Origin: Pythium myriotylum
Taxonomy: Eukaryota > Oomycota > Peronosporomycetes > Pythiales > Pythiaceae
Direction of reading: 5' to 3'
Assembly: GCA_023091665.1 (NCBI GenBank)
Contig: JALJCQ010000013.1
Span: 682,001-746,000, forward strand
Length of the DNA stretch: 64,000 nt
The notes under the pieces are model-generated. The model was not told the DNA's origin and did no database searches. It worked only from the letters and a program-made list of their open reading frames with translations. The translations under genes and the position numbers were made by a program. The stretch's first letter is position 1; every line of letters starts with the position of its first letter. Positions 53,874-64,000 of the stretch are shown here, piece after piece.

Positions 53874-56707
53874 CTATTTGGATTTAGCCGCGGCAGTCGG
53901 TGGCGACGTGGTCTCCTCTTTGGGTGTTATGGCGGGTAATGCAGCCCCTACAGATTTCGACGATGACGCAGCAGCCGCACTCTCCGGGTTCACGAAGATC
54001 TTAGCTTTGTCCAGTTCCTGCAGGAGCTTCGTGTGCAGCTCGTCAGCGTTGAACGCTAGTGCCTTTGCTGCTCGGCGCTTTCGGTACGAGATCCCAATCC
54101 TCAGCATGAACCCGTTTTCTTCGTCATACTCAAGCTTTCATGAAACGCGTCAGTTTTCCAGGTTCGCCAAGTGGATCAGTCGTCGTTGCAATTTGTACCT
54201 CGATGGTCGGGGCGCTTCCACCCCAGTCTTTCTTCTCCTTCTCGGTCCACACAACCTTTGCGACTTTGACGCCGCCTTCAAAATGATGCGTTTCGTCCTG
54301 CAAGTATCAAGAAGTCAGTCAGGCACTCGATCTCGAACTCAACAATGTTCTCTCGTTGATTCGTACGCTGATGAGCTTTGTTCTCAAGAACGCAGCGAGG
54401 TTTTTGAGTTGGATCGGCACTTTCTTCTCGATTTTGATGGTCACAACACCCTGTGCCTTGAAGCCGATGAACCAAAGCAGTGCAACGACCGCGACGGCTA
54501 CGATACCCCAGATGAGCATGCTGAAGAAGAACCACAAGCCCGGGTTGTTCATGATCATGACCTCTTTGAAGTTGGCCATCCAGTCGGTCTGCAGCACCGT
54601 CCAATCGCCCGTGACACGATCTAGTAGCTCGAATGCTAGCAACCCCGCAACCATCACCTGGATGAGCAACAGCGTCGACGCGGTCCGTTGATTGATCTCT
54701 TGCAGCTCGCACAGCGCGCGTGTCTGCATGCGGATAGCTTCGTTTTGCTGGAAGTCACGCTCATTCGATACGATCGTTGCCATCTCGTTGAGCACCGCGA
54801 GCTCGTGTCGCGCGCCAGCCATGTTCTTGTGGAGATCTTTAACGCGCCGCTTGAGCTGGTTGCTGAGCGTGCCGAGCTGGAGCCGTTCGTAGAGGGCACG
54901 CCCGGCCTGCTCTGGAGGCTCTGGCGGCACGATCGACTCGTCGAGTGACTCCTTGAGATATCCAAGCGTCTCCTCGAGCATAATGACCTGCTTGGAGAGC
55001 TCGGCGAGCCGGTCGCGGATCGCTCGCAGCCGGTTCGGGTCTTTGTGGGCATTTTCGATTAAGACTCGCACCTGAGCCATGTCGTCGACGATGATGAACA
55101 TGCGGGCGAAGAAGTTTTGCGTGAAGAGGTTCATGGATTCGTACTGCAAAAAGCTACAGAGCAGTGGCTCGTGGTGGCGGCTGTTCGGCCCTGCGATCAG
55201 CAGCCCGTACGCGCCAAAGATCAGCGTGTCGTGCTCCGAAATGTCGAAGGCTGCGCGCGTGTCACCAATGACCTGCTTCAGTTCGTTTTCGTACTCACCT
55301 TTGTCCATGTACTCCTCGGCTGTGAGGTGGGGCGTGATCTCGTTGGCGATGATGAGGTTGATTTTGTTGCGACTCGCAGCCTGCCCACAGAAGATGAGGT
55401 TGAGCAGCGCTCGCTGGTATGACGAGAGCACGCTGTCGACGATCTTGGACGAGTCCATGTGCACATCCACAAGCAGTCGTGACAAGTGATCGAGTGAGAT
55501 GTTGTCTTTGATGCGGTCCATGATAGCCTCAACCTGCATGCCGTAGAAGGACGAGCCAGCCGCCGTGAGCGAGCATCCGAAGGTCTCGACCTGAACGACG
55601 CCCGGTGCCTCAGGGAAGTGGATGTCGGCTTCGAAGTTAACGTGGTTGGTCATGGTGTAGTCGAGGATATTGATGGACGTGAGCCCAGGCTCGACCGAGA
55701 TCTGTGTGCCGGCCGCGTTGTCGTCGACGATGGCCGTGAAGAACCCTCCTTGGACGCGCTCGGTCGAGCCCAAGTTGCAGTTGAGCTGCACGACCTGGTT
55801 TGAACCAAAGGGGATATACTCAGCCACGATGAGTGAGACCGAGTTGAGTGTGATGATTTCGTCGAGCTGGTCGCGGATGGATGAGTCGCTGACGCCGCAC
55901 TCGTGCGCGCGGTGCGCGTTGCTGAGCGTCGGGCGCCCGCCGAAGCGAAGACACTGCGGAATATAAGCGCTTGAGACGTAAGAAACATCCTCGGTCTCGG
56001 TCACGGAGGAGAGTCGCCGGTATCCACTCTCGTCGTCCACGAGCCAGTACTCGTCGCCGTCCCACTCCACACGCAGTAAGTGGAGCGTGCCCGGCGCGAA
56101 CGCCATATCGTTGACCGCGAGCTTATCGGCTTTGCCGATCTTGGCTACGATCTCGAGCCCTTTTTCCGAGATCTGGAAGCATGTCACGGGCTGGTAGCTC
56201 TTGGACGAGAGCTTGAGTCCATTGACAAGGTCCTCTTCGCGCAAGAAGTCAATGTCCGACTTGCCTTCCTGTGAGATGTTAAAGTACTTGCGCCGGTTCT
56301 CGATCAGCTCCGACGCTGGCGCGTAGTCGTAGTCGAGCGCCTTGGACACGATGGCCTCGTATAGAAGCACGAGCAGCGCCGGCTTGCGGATCCACTCTTC
56401 TTTATCGGACGACCGAATCGCCGGCTTGGAGTAAAGCGAGATGAGGTACAGGAGCCGGTTCTGGTTCTCCGTGAGCCCTGTGTCTTCTTCAACGTCGTCG
56501 TCATCGTCGTCGTCGTCTTCATCGCCATCTCCGTCCTCAGCGTCATCTTCCTCCTCCTCCTCTTCGGCTGGCGGTTTGGCATCCGGCTTGGCCTTGGCAT
56601 CCTCGGTCTCCTTTGCGTTAGCAGCTGCTGGCTTCTACGGTTAAAACCACCGCTCAGATTGCACGCTGCGGATGAGAAAGCTCTCGCAAAGCGGCCACTA
56701 CCTTCAT
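53874..56707 (-). CDS. large coiled-coil membrane protein, unknown family
   Basis: 877 residues in four exons: 56702-56707, 54367-56634, 54199-54297, 53874-54134 (introns of 64-69 nt). The first exon is only ATGAAG, deduced because exon 2 is open back to an acceptor at 56635 without a good ATG and this is the nearest ATG with an in-phase GT. An Asp/Glu-rich segment follows, then a large globular region (residues about 100-560), a coiled coil (AELSKQVIMLEETLGYLKES), and two hydrophobic helices (TLLLIQVMVAGLLAFELL; WFFFSMLIWGIVAVAVVALL) before a soluble C-terminus. I know no function for it. Confidence 0.8.
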
Positions 56708-57022
56708 TCGCGTCGTTGGGGATTGGCAATGGCAATGTCCGTGTGATCCCAAAAGGTCACTTGAGACTCGATTAGAAGACGCTTCTTTAATCGCATGCAA
56801 GCCTGAAGTGGACCACATCTCCACTTCCCTCGCAACGTACACAAGACTCAAGCCCGGCCGTCTTCATTCCCAGTAGATGCAGCGTTCTGCTCGCTCATGT
56901 TGTCAAGGACCTCAAGTCGACAGCATGGGCCGAGGTATCATCTTCCCTCACAACGTATATCTCAGCACACTCTCATATTTTATGTAGCCATTCATCCTCA
57001 AGATCTTCTTCTCCGTCATGCT
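56708..57022. other. intergenic between two minus-strand genes
   Basis: No gene or repeat seen. Probably holds the promoter of the membrane-protein gene and the 3' end of WDR35. Confidence 0.5.
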
Positions 57023-60000
57023 TCAGCGGTTGTACGGCGAGTGGCAGAGTGGGCAGTGCTTGCTCTCGCGGATCTCGGTCTCGATGCTCACGTGGCGGCA
57101 CGTCTTGCACATGACTGTGCGGTGGTCCAGCACGCTTGCTCCGGTCATCATGCACGTCGGGAACTGACGGCTGCAGTTGGCGCAACGCGCGTCCCAATCC
57201 TTGACGTAGTTGCGGCACGACGGACACTCTTGCGGCCGCGTCGTCGGGTCCTGTGGCCGTGCATTCGTGAAGATCTTGAGCGCGAGCTCACCCATGGCCG
57301 TTGCGTCCTTCTCGTTGAGTCCCGGCAGCGTCTCGAGCTTAATGAACGCCTTGGAGCACTGCTCGTAGTGTTTCGTGTAGAACGCCGTGAGTGCGATCAG
57401 CGAGTAGATCTCGCGCTCCTCGAGGATATCCTCAAAGGCCGCAAGCTTGAGGCTCGTGCGCAGCGCGCGCTCCATGTTGCCCATGTACAGTTGCCGGTGG
57501 GCCAGCAAATAGAGATGGTAAGCCTCGGCTCCACGCCACGGGTTGTCCAGCGCACGGTTCTCACCCGTAGCTGCGTCGTGTTGCACAAGCGTCTCAAGTG
57601 TCTGCGCTGTGACTTGCGCTGCTGTCGAGGCCTTGGTGCTGTTCGACGTGAGGCTCGACACATCCAGCATCTTCTTCCGCATGCGTTCGACTTCGAGTGC
57701 CGCGAGCACCTGCAGTTTCTTGGCGCGCACGGGGTTGCGGCTCACGTCTTTGGCTAGCTTGGCCAGCAATTTGGCGGCGTCGGCGCTCTTGTTGGCGCGC
57801 CGGTAGAGCTCGATTGCCTGCATAGTCTTGCCGTTTACCATGAGGTGGCTCGCGTACTTGGTCAGCACGTTCTCGATCTGCGGGAAATTGTGCTGTTCGG
57901 CGAGCGTCACGGCGCGCTCCCACTCGTTCAGCAGCACGCATGCGTCGATCGCAGCCTTGACGTCGCCCATGCGCAGATAAGCCTCGACGGCCGAGCTGCA
58001 GAGCCCGGCGCGAGTAAATTTGAGCGCCATCTCCTTGAGCAGCGGCGAGTTCTCCGGGATCTCGCCCACGAGTGCCTCCAGTTGGTTGAAGTCGCCGACG
58101 ATGTAGTAGCAATGGGCGAGCGCCGTCGTGTTGCCGGCCTGTGCGTAGTACTTGATGGCCTTCTCCCACTTGTGGCGGTCCGCGTAGTATTCGCCGATCA
58201 TGTTCCATGCGTGGACCAGCAGCGTGTCGTTGCCGCCCCCCGACTGCACGAGCTGTACGACACGGAACCAGTCGCCGAGCCGCTGGCGCAGGTCGATCGC
58301 CAAGTCCTTCCGGTCAATGTTGCGGTAGAGCGACTCGGCCTCTTCAAACTCCTGAAAGTACGCCGCGACCTCGGCCTTCTGCTTGACCTTATCGTTGAGC
58401 ATCTGCAGTCGTTTGACGTACTGGATGCCTCCGTAGTCGCCGCACTTGACGAAGCCTCGCTCGGCCATGCCAAAGTCGAGTTGTTGCAGCGCCGCCTCCG
58501 CGAGCAGCGCCCAAAGCCGCGGGTGTGGATGGTCCTGGATGTACTCGCACGCCTCGGCGAGCCCGACGTTGTCCAGTAAGTCCTTGGCATCGCGTAGGGA
58601 CCGCGTCTGGAACTCGACGATCATGCCTTTCTCCGGCTGGTCCGGGTTCGCGAGGATCTCGTCCAGCAGCGCAGCCTTGACCTGGAGATCGCGGTAGTAG
58701 CAAAGGTACCCTGACGAAGACACGGGCTCCTCCGGCTCGAGTCCGCGGAAGACGTACATGCGGGCTTTCTCCATCATGACGAAGAGTTCCGGGTTGTCCT
58801 CGGCCCACATCATGTCCCATGCGTCCTTCTTCTCGAACGGCAACATCTTGGCCGGCGTGACGTTGAGACTCCCGGCGAGCCCGAGCTCGGCGATGGTCAT
58901 GACGCCGTTAATGTCGATCACGCTGAGCATCGTCGACGAGCAATTGAGCGCGAGCATTTGCGGGCGGCAGTTGACCAGCACTTTCATCTCGAGCGAGATG
59001 TGTGGCAGCGTGAAGCAATGGAGCAGCCCACTCGCGCGAGCAACGACGATCCAGCTGTCTGAGGCCGTGATCGCGCAGATCGGATCCTCGAGCTCGCGTG
59101 CCACGTACCGGAAGTGCTCGACGTCGCTACCCTGCGTCTCGTCCACGTAGAAGATCTTCTCGCGCCCGCCGCCACGGTTGAGCAGCTGCGAGATCGTGCT
59201 CACGTCGCTTCCTCCGCCGCCCGAAAGTCCCGTGAGTTTGGCGCTCGAGTTACGGTACTGCCACGTGTAAATGGCGTCGTGCGAGGCTGCGACGACGTGG
59301 CGTGGCGTCATGGCCACGAAGAGCGGCTCAAAGTCGATGATCTTGGTCTCGACGGGCGAGCCGATCGTATCGCAGAGGATGAGCGAGTACTGGATCTCTT
59401 TGAAGCCCTCGCCTCCGACCGAGGCCTCCCCGCCACCCGCCTCGGTCGGGCCAAGGTCTTCGTTGTAGATCTTGGTCACGAGCACGCAATTGTCGCCGGC
59501 AGCCTTGATGGCGAGTAGCCCTTTGATAAACTTGATGTACCGGTCGTCCGACTTGGTATCCCAGAAGACGACGCAGTTCTCCACGAGGTCGGCGCGGTTG
59601 TACGTGTACGCGATCGTGTTGGCGTAGAATCCCCACTTGTACGCCGGGCGGATGTTGGCAAAGTAAATGTGCGAGTCGACGGCGAGGCAGATACGCAGGC
59701 CCGAGCTCTCCCACGCGAGTGCTTCGATGCGTGTGCCGGGCACGCGCAGCGACCGCAGGTGGCGACCGAACGGATCGTAGAACTGCACGAGGTTGCCGTC
59801 CTTGCCGTCGCTCTGCGCACCCGCGAGAGCGAGCACCGAGCCGTCGTGGTTCCAACGCACCTGCGCGAGCTCCATGCCCGTGTCGATGAGCACGGGCGTC
59901 TCGTCGAAACGGCCACGTGTGACTTGGACGCGTCCGTCTCGGAAGGCGATCGCGAGCGTAGGCGCCTCCTGGCTCACGTGGCCTTCGGCGCCGTCGTACC

Positions 60001-60643
60001 AGTGGACGCCGACGATCTGGTAGTCCTTGTTGGCGCTCTCGACGGCGTAGAGCGGGAGCGTGCCGACTTTATTGCCGAGCGCATCGTGGACTGCGACGTC
60101 GCCGTCCTTGGTCACGAAGAGCAGCGACTTGGCGTCGGGTGCCCACTCGACAAAGCGCAGCTGGGTCTTCATCTCCTTGCCCCAGAGCCGGTTGCCATCC
60201 ACCGAGCCGACGATCACGGCGCCGTCCTCGTATGCGATGCAGATCTTGAGTCCGTCGGGCGTCCACTTCATGTCCTGCACGACGCTCTTGTTGCGGTTGT
60301 TGATCATCTCCTCGTACCACATGCCGCGGTGGAGCACCCAGACGATGATCAGGCCGTTCTCGTCGCTCGTCGTGAGCTTCTTGAAGGCGCCATTCCAGGT
60401 CGCGCAGACCACAGCGCCGTTGTGGCCTTCAAGTGACTGGTTCATCGTGAGGTTGGACGCCGCGGCGATGCCGCGAGGGCCTTTATCGGACGAGGAAGAA
60501 GACTCAAGCCGCAGCACTTTGAGCAAGCCATTCTGTCCACCGCACGCGATCCAGCCCTGCTCCGGGTTCCATGCTGCGCACCGAAGCTTGACGTTGTTTG
60601 GGATCGCGATCTTCTTGCTCAGGAAGATGAACATGGTCGTCAT
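57023..60643 (-). CDS. WDR35: WD repeat protein 35 / intraflagellar transport protein 121 (IFT-A)
   Basis: 1206 residues, single exon, the usual family length. Subunit of the IFT-A complex, which drives retrograde transport in cilia and flagella and import of membrane proteins. The N-terminus MTTMFIFLSKKIAIPNNVKL is typical. Residues 1-600 hold two WD40 propellers (CAAWNPEQGWIACGGQNGLL, GHNGAVVCATWNGAFKKLTT, VVQDMKWTPDGLKICIAYED), then a TPR-like helical region (YADRHKWEKAIKYYAQAGN, ALHCYYIVGDF-like). The C-terminus has zinc-binding pairs CPSC, CANC, CKTC, CPLC. Its presence implies a flagellated stage, as in oomycete zoospores. Confidence 0.95.
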   Translation of the reverse strand: MTTMFIFLSKKIAIPNNVKLRCAAWNPEQGWIACGGQNGLLKVLRLESSSSSDKGPRGIAAASNLTMNQSLEGHNGAVVCATWNGAFKKLTTSDENGLIIVWVLHRGMWYEEMINNRNKSVVQDMKWTPDGLKICIAYEDGAVIVGSVDGNRLWGKEMKTQLRFVEWAPDAKSLLFVTKDGDVAVHDALGNKVGTLPLYAVESANKDYQIVGVHWYDGAEGHVSQEAPTLAIAFRDGRVQVTRGRFDETPVLIDTGMELAQVRWNHDGSVLALAGAQSDGKDGNLVQFYDPFGRHLRSLRVPGTRIEALAWESSGLRICLAVDSHIYFANIRPAYKWGFYANTIAYTYNRADLVENCVVFWDTKSDDRYIKFIKGLLAIKAAGDNCVLVTKIYNEDLGPTEAGGGEASVGGEGFKEIQYSLILCDTIGSPVETKIIDFEPLFVAMTPRHVVAASHDAIYTWQYRNSSAKLTGLSGGGGSDVSTISQLLNRGGGREKIFYVDETQGSDVEHFRYVARELEDPICAITASDSWIVVARASGLLHCFTLPHISLEMKVLVNCRPQMLALNCSSTMLSVIDINGVMTIAELGLAGSLNVTPAKMLPFEKKDAWDMMWAEDNPELFVMMEKARMYVFRGLEPEEPVSSSGYLCYYRDLQVKAALLDEILANPDQPEKGMIVEFQTRSLRDAKDLLDNVGLAEACEYIQDHPHPRLWALLAEAALQQLDFGMAERGFVKCGDYGGIQYVKRLQMLNDKVKQKAEVAAYFQEFEEAESLYRNIDRKDLAIDLRQRLGDWFRVVQLVQSGGGNDTLLVHAWNMIGEYYADRHKWEKAIKYYAQAGNTTALAHCYYIVGDFNQLEALVGEIPENSPLLKEMALKFTRAGLCSSAVEAYLRMGDVKAAIDACVLLNEWERAVTLAEQHNFPQIENVLTKYASHLMVNGKTMQAIELYRRANKSADAAKLLAKLAKDVSRNPVRAKKLQVLAALEVERMRKKMLDVSSLTSNSTKASTAAQVTAQTLETLVQHDAATGENRALDNPWRGAEAYHLYLLAHRQLYMGNMERALRTSLKLAAFEDILEEREIYSLIALTAFYTKHYEQCSKAFIKLETLPGLNEKDATAMGELALKIFTNARPQDPTTRPQECPSCRNYVKDWDARCANCSRQFPTCMMTGASVLDHRTVMCKTCRHVSIETEIRESKHCPLCHSPYNR

Positions 60644-61017
60644 CTCGTGGCCGAGAGGCGATCAATCTCGGTCGAGGGGTTGAGCGTCGTGGTGGGGAAG
60701 AGGGAGATCGGAGATGGCCGGGAAGGGACGCACGAGGGAGGGAGCGGTGTCGTTTGGGGCGCGGCTGTTCGGTCTGAGAGGGCCGAGAACGGAGACCCCA
60801 ACACATTTGCTCTTCACATGAAGAAAGGAAACATGAGGTCGTCGACCACGAACTGCATGATTCGTGACTGCATCACTCTCAGTCGTCCCTTCCCACCACG
60901 TCAATCTTCTGTCCGACCACCGCGATGATGGCAAACTCGGTCAAAAACATGACGGTTGGAGTGTACTCCTGCGAAGTGGAGAGAGCAGAGAACAAAAGTG
61001 GGCGAGCGACAAGAACG
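60644..61017. other. divergent intergenic between WDR35 and the CRN pseudogene
   Basis: No gene and no clear initiator for either gene was found. Confidence 0.4.
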
Positions 61018-62742
61018 ATGGTGGAGCTCTTCTGCGCGATCGTGGGCGAGACGGGAAGTGCGTTCTCGGTGACATTCGATGAGAGCGAGACAGTCGACGA
61101 CCTGAAAAGAAGGCGATCAAGAAGGAGAGGGAGAACGGAATCAAGTGCGACGCGGACGAACTGTAGCTGTACCTGGCCAAGAAGCGCGGTGCATGGCTGG
61201 CCGAGAACGACGTCAAAGCTGTGACGAACACCAGGGGTCTGACGCATTTGGATGGCGCGCAAACAGATCTCCGATCCATCGGGTTGTCGGATCGTGGTGT
61301 GAAAGAGGACGAAGGCGAAGACCTGAAGGCGGAGGCGGCAGCCGGGAATGTTCCTGTGCATGTGCTCGTAGTGCTTCCGACCCTAGCGGCGCAGTTGCTG
61401 GCGGCGACCAAGAAGAGAAAACTCGCCGATGTGAAAGAATGGATTACACCGTCTTCGTTTGCGAAATCCAAGGGAAGTGGAAGTTGGGTGAAGCGGCTGA
61501 GAAAACTCGATGGCCAGAGTGAGTGCCATCGCCTCGACCGTACAGACGATTCCACGCCGATTCTGATTGTACTCTTGAACAAAACGTTTGCAAAGTTTGA
61601 CGAGAACTGCAAGAACATCGAGATCAGTAACCAAGACTGCGAGTTTGTGATGGAACTTTGTTCCCGCAAGTCAACTCCTTACGTGAACGAAGCGCAACTC
61701 GCCGGGGCGGCGCGGGACTTGCTCACAGATTATCTGCTTGCCGAGTATCCAGCCTCGTGCAGCGATAGTCGAGGGATCAGTGTTCGATGGTTCTTACCAT
61801 TTCGGAGACACGCTGCCATTCAACTAGGAATGCAAACTCCAGAAAGGAGACGGTGGTGGCGATCCGACAATGCAAAACGCCGCCTACTATATCAAGACCT
61901 TGTCGAACGTTGTTGACCGTCAATACCCGTGTTTCTTGGTGGATATTTGTGGGGCGCTCATGAGCGTGTTCGGAATCGTGAACACGAGTGACGAAGACGC
62001 GATCTGCGAGCCTCTTGCTTTGAGCTTTCCGCTTTTGTTCTTCGACAACGAGTGGCTGGTAGTCTCACTCGTTCGTGTATGCGCTGCTTTGAAGGCTGGC
62101 ATTCGAGAACTGACGGAACAGTGCCTGCAGCTTCATAAAAGCCGTCGAAAAGTGCCGAAGGCGGTTGCTTTGGCTCGGTTGAGATTCCCGTACCAAGACT
62201 CAGTCGATGTCAACGGCGTAACTATTTCCCTCAAGTGTGTCGAAGTGTTCCACCGGTTCGTGTTTGTGGCAAAACTTGGAGATGGAAGTGAACGCGAAGT
62301 GATCGTCAAGTTTGCCAAGCGATACGGCCACGCAGTCCATCAGCTTTGCTCGCACGCGGGCTTTGCTCCGGCGCTGCTCGGCTGTGAATCGTTGCCAAGT
62401 GGCTGGAGCTTTGTCGTCATGGAGAAGCTTCGGTTGGTGTCTCTTGTGCGCGCGGAAACCGACCGAACGATTGTACGCGATCAACTGCGTAAGATCGAGG
62501 GCACTTTTGCAGCTGCTGCTTTTGTCCACGGTGATCTTGGCGAGAGCAACGTGTTGTGGGATCCTGTGTAGAATCGCGTCGTGTTGATTGATTTCGACTG
62601 GGCCAGAAAAGACGGAGCAGTTTTCTACCCACCGTTTATGACCACGGAGGTCGTGTGGCCTGCAGGGCAAACCGCTTCGAACTGCCTACGACACGCACAG
62701 TACTGGCTTGATGTGATGAAACGCATGTTGAAAGTCGAGTGA
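61018..62742 (+). pseudogene. Crinkler (CRN) effector pseudogene with kinase-like C-terminus
   Basis: CRN proteins are oomycete effectors delivered into host cells, usually to the nucleus; their N-terminus carries an LFLAK-type header and the C-terminus varies. Here the header is MVELFCAIVGETGSAFSV (start 61018) and LYLAKKRGAW (about 61167-61196, LYLAK in place of LFLAK). The C-terminal part (62200-62740) resembles the D2-type protein-kinase-like domain: FVHGDLGESNVLWD and VLIDFDWARKDGA hold the catalytic-loop and metal-binding Asp. The reading frame is broken by a frameshift near 61105, a TAG at 61164-61166 just before LYLAK, a further frameshift at about 61870-61910, and a TAG at 62569-62571 between the two kinase motifs. 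No signal peptide is seen, as is common for CRNs. Confidence 0.88.
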
Positions 62743-64000
62743 CCTAGGTGCGTTTTGTCTCTTATGCTCGAAGTCCCCAAGTTTAAGAAACGTCTCGGGT
62801 TCTGAGATGCCACGAGAGAAACGATGGATCGACTGGCCAAGTGCGTCGGGCTTGAAGCTATTTTAATAGATAGTGTTCCGTTTGTCTCATGCTACGTAAG
62901 CCGAGTTGGTGAGTCTCAGGAAACTCGGAAGACGTGATCAAAGAATAAGTTGGCACCGTCACAGCAAACGTCCCAGGAACTCATTTTCGTTAATTAGGCT
63001 AGGCTAGCTTCTGACATGGGTACACCAGGGTTTACTCAGCGCGACGAATCTTTGGAGGCATCGCCAAAGGGGTAGGGGATGGTGACGTGGGGCGCAATGG
63101 ATGATTCTGGTCCTCGCGCATCATCCGCGAGAACCAGTTACTTCAACCAGTCGTTTTTTTTGTTGTTGTTCTCCTCTCGAAATTGGTTCTCCTCCTGAAA
63201 ATTGACTCACTCGGAGGAGAGCGTCCGCCAGTCGACGCCTTTGACCAATTTGCTTGTCGCACGGAAGCCCCCATGCGCGGCCACCAACACACCAAACGAG
63301 AGCGTCGCGCTGCGAAACCCAGAGTGTTCTAGTCGGTGGTTCTTCCGTGTCGCAGAACGTTCTTTGCTGGTCGAACGCAACGCCACCCTCTCGCATCTTT
63401 CCTTCCACGGGAACCATGGATTACTTCTTGGTGCGCCAAAGAACCAATAATGGTCTCCTCCCCATCCGGATCTTTTCGGTTGGGGGGAGGAGAACAGTTC
63501 GTAACCGTGAGGACAAACGGTGAGGAAGACCTCGGAAGGAGCTCTCTGGCTGTCCTCCACCAGAACCCGAGGACCAGTCGTCTGGAATGCTTGGTGGGTG
63601 GCGAGTAATTGTAGTAATGGTGGGTGGCGAGTAATTGTAGTAATATTCGTCCAGAACGGATCCGAGGAGAGGCGTCTGCGACGGAACTGATCCAGGGCCA
63701 GCCGCTCACGGTTCTTGCACTCGTTGAATTGGAACCATCCGTGTGGTCCGTCTCCACGAGGACCTACCTGTCAGATTCGATCTTTTATTAATTCCAGGTC
63801 CCACCATCTTTGAGGAAGCGGAGCAAGGTTGGCTCCATGAACCGGATATCTCCCACGGAACGTTTCGCAGCCAATCCCATCCAGAAGAAGAATACGGTAA
63901 ACTTCGACTGATAACTCGAAAGGAGGGCTAGGGGATCGAATTAGTATCCATGAGAAAGGGCAAGAGGGTACTGTACCCTCCGCCGGCCGCCGCCGCCGCC
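62743..64000. other. no supported gene; 26-bp direct repeat
   Basis: Two perfect tandem copies of a 26-bp unit (GGTGGGTGGCGAGTAATTGT...) lie at 63593-63618 and 63619-63644. Short (GCC)n at the right edge of the window (63987-64000). Open frames have no motifs. Confidence 0.5.

Overview
The window looks like oomycete (Pythium/Phytophthora-type) nuclear DNA. The evidence is a broken Crinkler (CRN) effector gene with the LFCAIVG / LYLAK header, initiator elements of the oomycete type (TCA[CT]T..CAAA) just upstream of several start codons, short GT-AG introns of 49-130 nt, an IFT-A gene (WDR35/IFT121) as expected for a species with flagellated zoospores, and APE-type LINEs. Genus and species cannot be fixed from the sequence alone.

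Region 1 (1-42.6 kb) is a repeat-rich accessory region. It holds 13 copies (two of them families of their own, one broken) of small secreted, low-complexity, intronless genes, plus one further fragment, interleaved with three WrbA-type NAD(P)H:quinone oxidoreductase genes. Most of the secreted proteins are built from an 11-residue unit of the type NNxVSPPSVNV (33-bp DNA period); two are built from an APFVNVGVQSQG-like unit and two are glycine-rich. Whatever the repeat, every protein ends in the same way: within the last ten residues there is an RxLR tetrapeptide (RALR, RSLR, RTLR, RQLR, RCLR; one RAFR). This is not the N-terminal RxLR of classical oomycete effectors and I know of no described family like it; it is the best candidate here for an undescribed system.

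A divergent pair of these genes (called X and Y here) is present as two almost identical inverted arms, 8400-12137 and 24446-28149. The 34-nt difference in arm length is fully explained by gain and loss of 33-bp repeat units plus one deleted base that breaks X in the second arm. A third, older and degraded X/Y pair seems to lie at 1-2.7 kb and 7.3-7.5 kb. The 12-kb spacer between the arms is a nest of transposons: a full-length LINE (13742-23635, minus strand, 18-bp perfect target duplication, OTU protease domain in ORF1, intact 1775-aa ORF2) sits in an older LINE, which also carries a 1.04-kb non-autonomous hAT element with a duplicated target; the older LINE in turn lies in a still older LINE fragment.

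Region 2 (43.4-60.6 kb) is compact, conserved and mostly intron-containing: RMI1 (BLM-TopIII-RMI dissolvasome), a four-helix membrane protein, a probably N-myristoylated CaMK-type kinase, a shugoshin with two C-terminal SGO motifs, an ankyrin protein, a PPR protein, a large coiled-coil membrane protein and WDR35. Their exon structures were worked out by eye from splice signals, reading phase and family motifs.

Region 3 (60.7-64 kb) holds the CRN pseudogene and otherwise no gene I can support.
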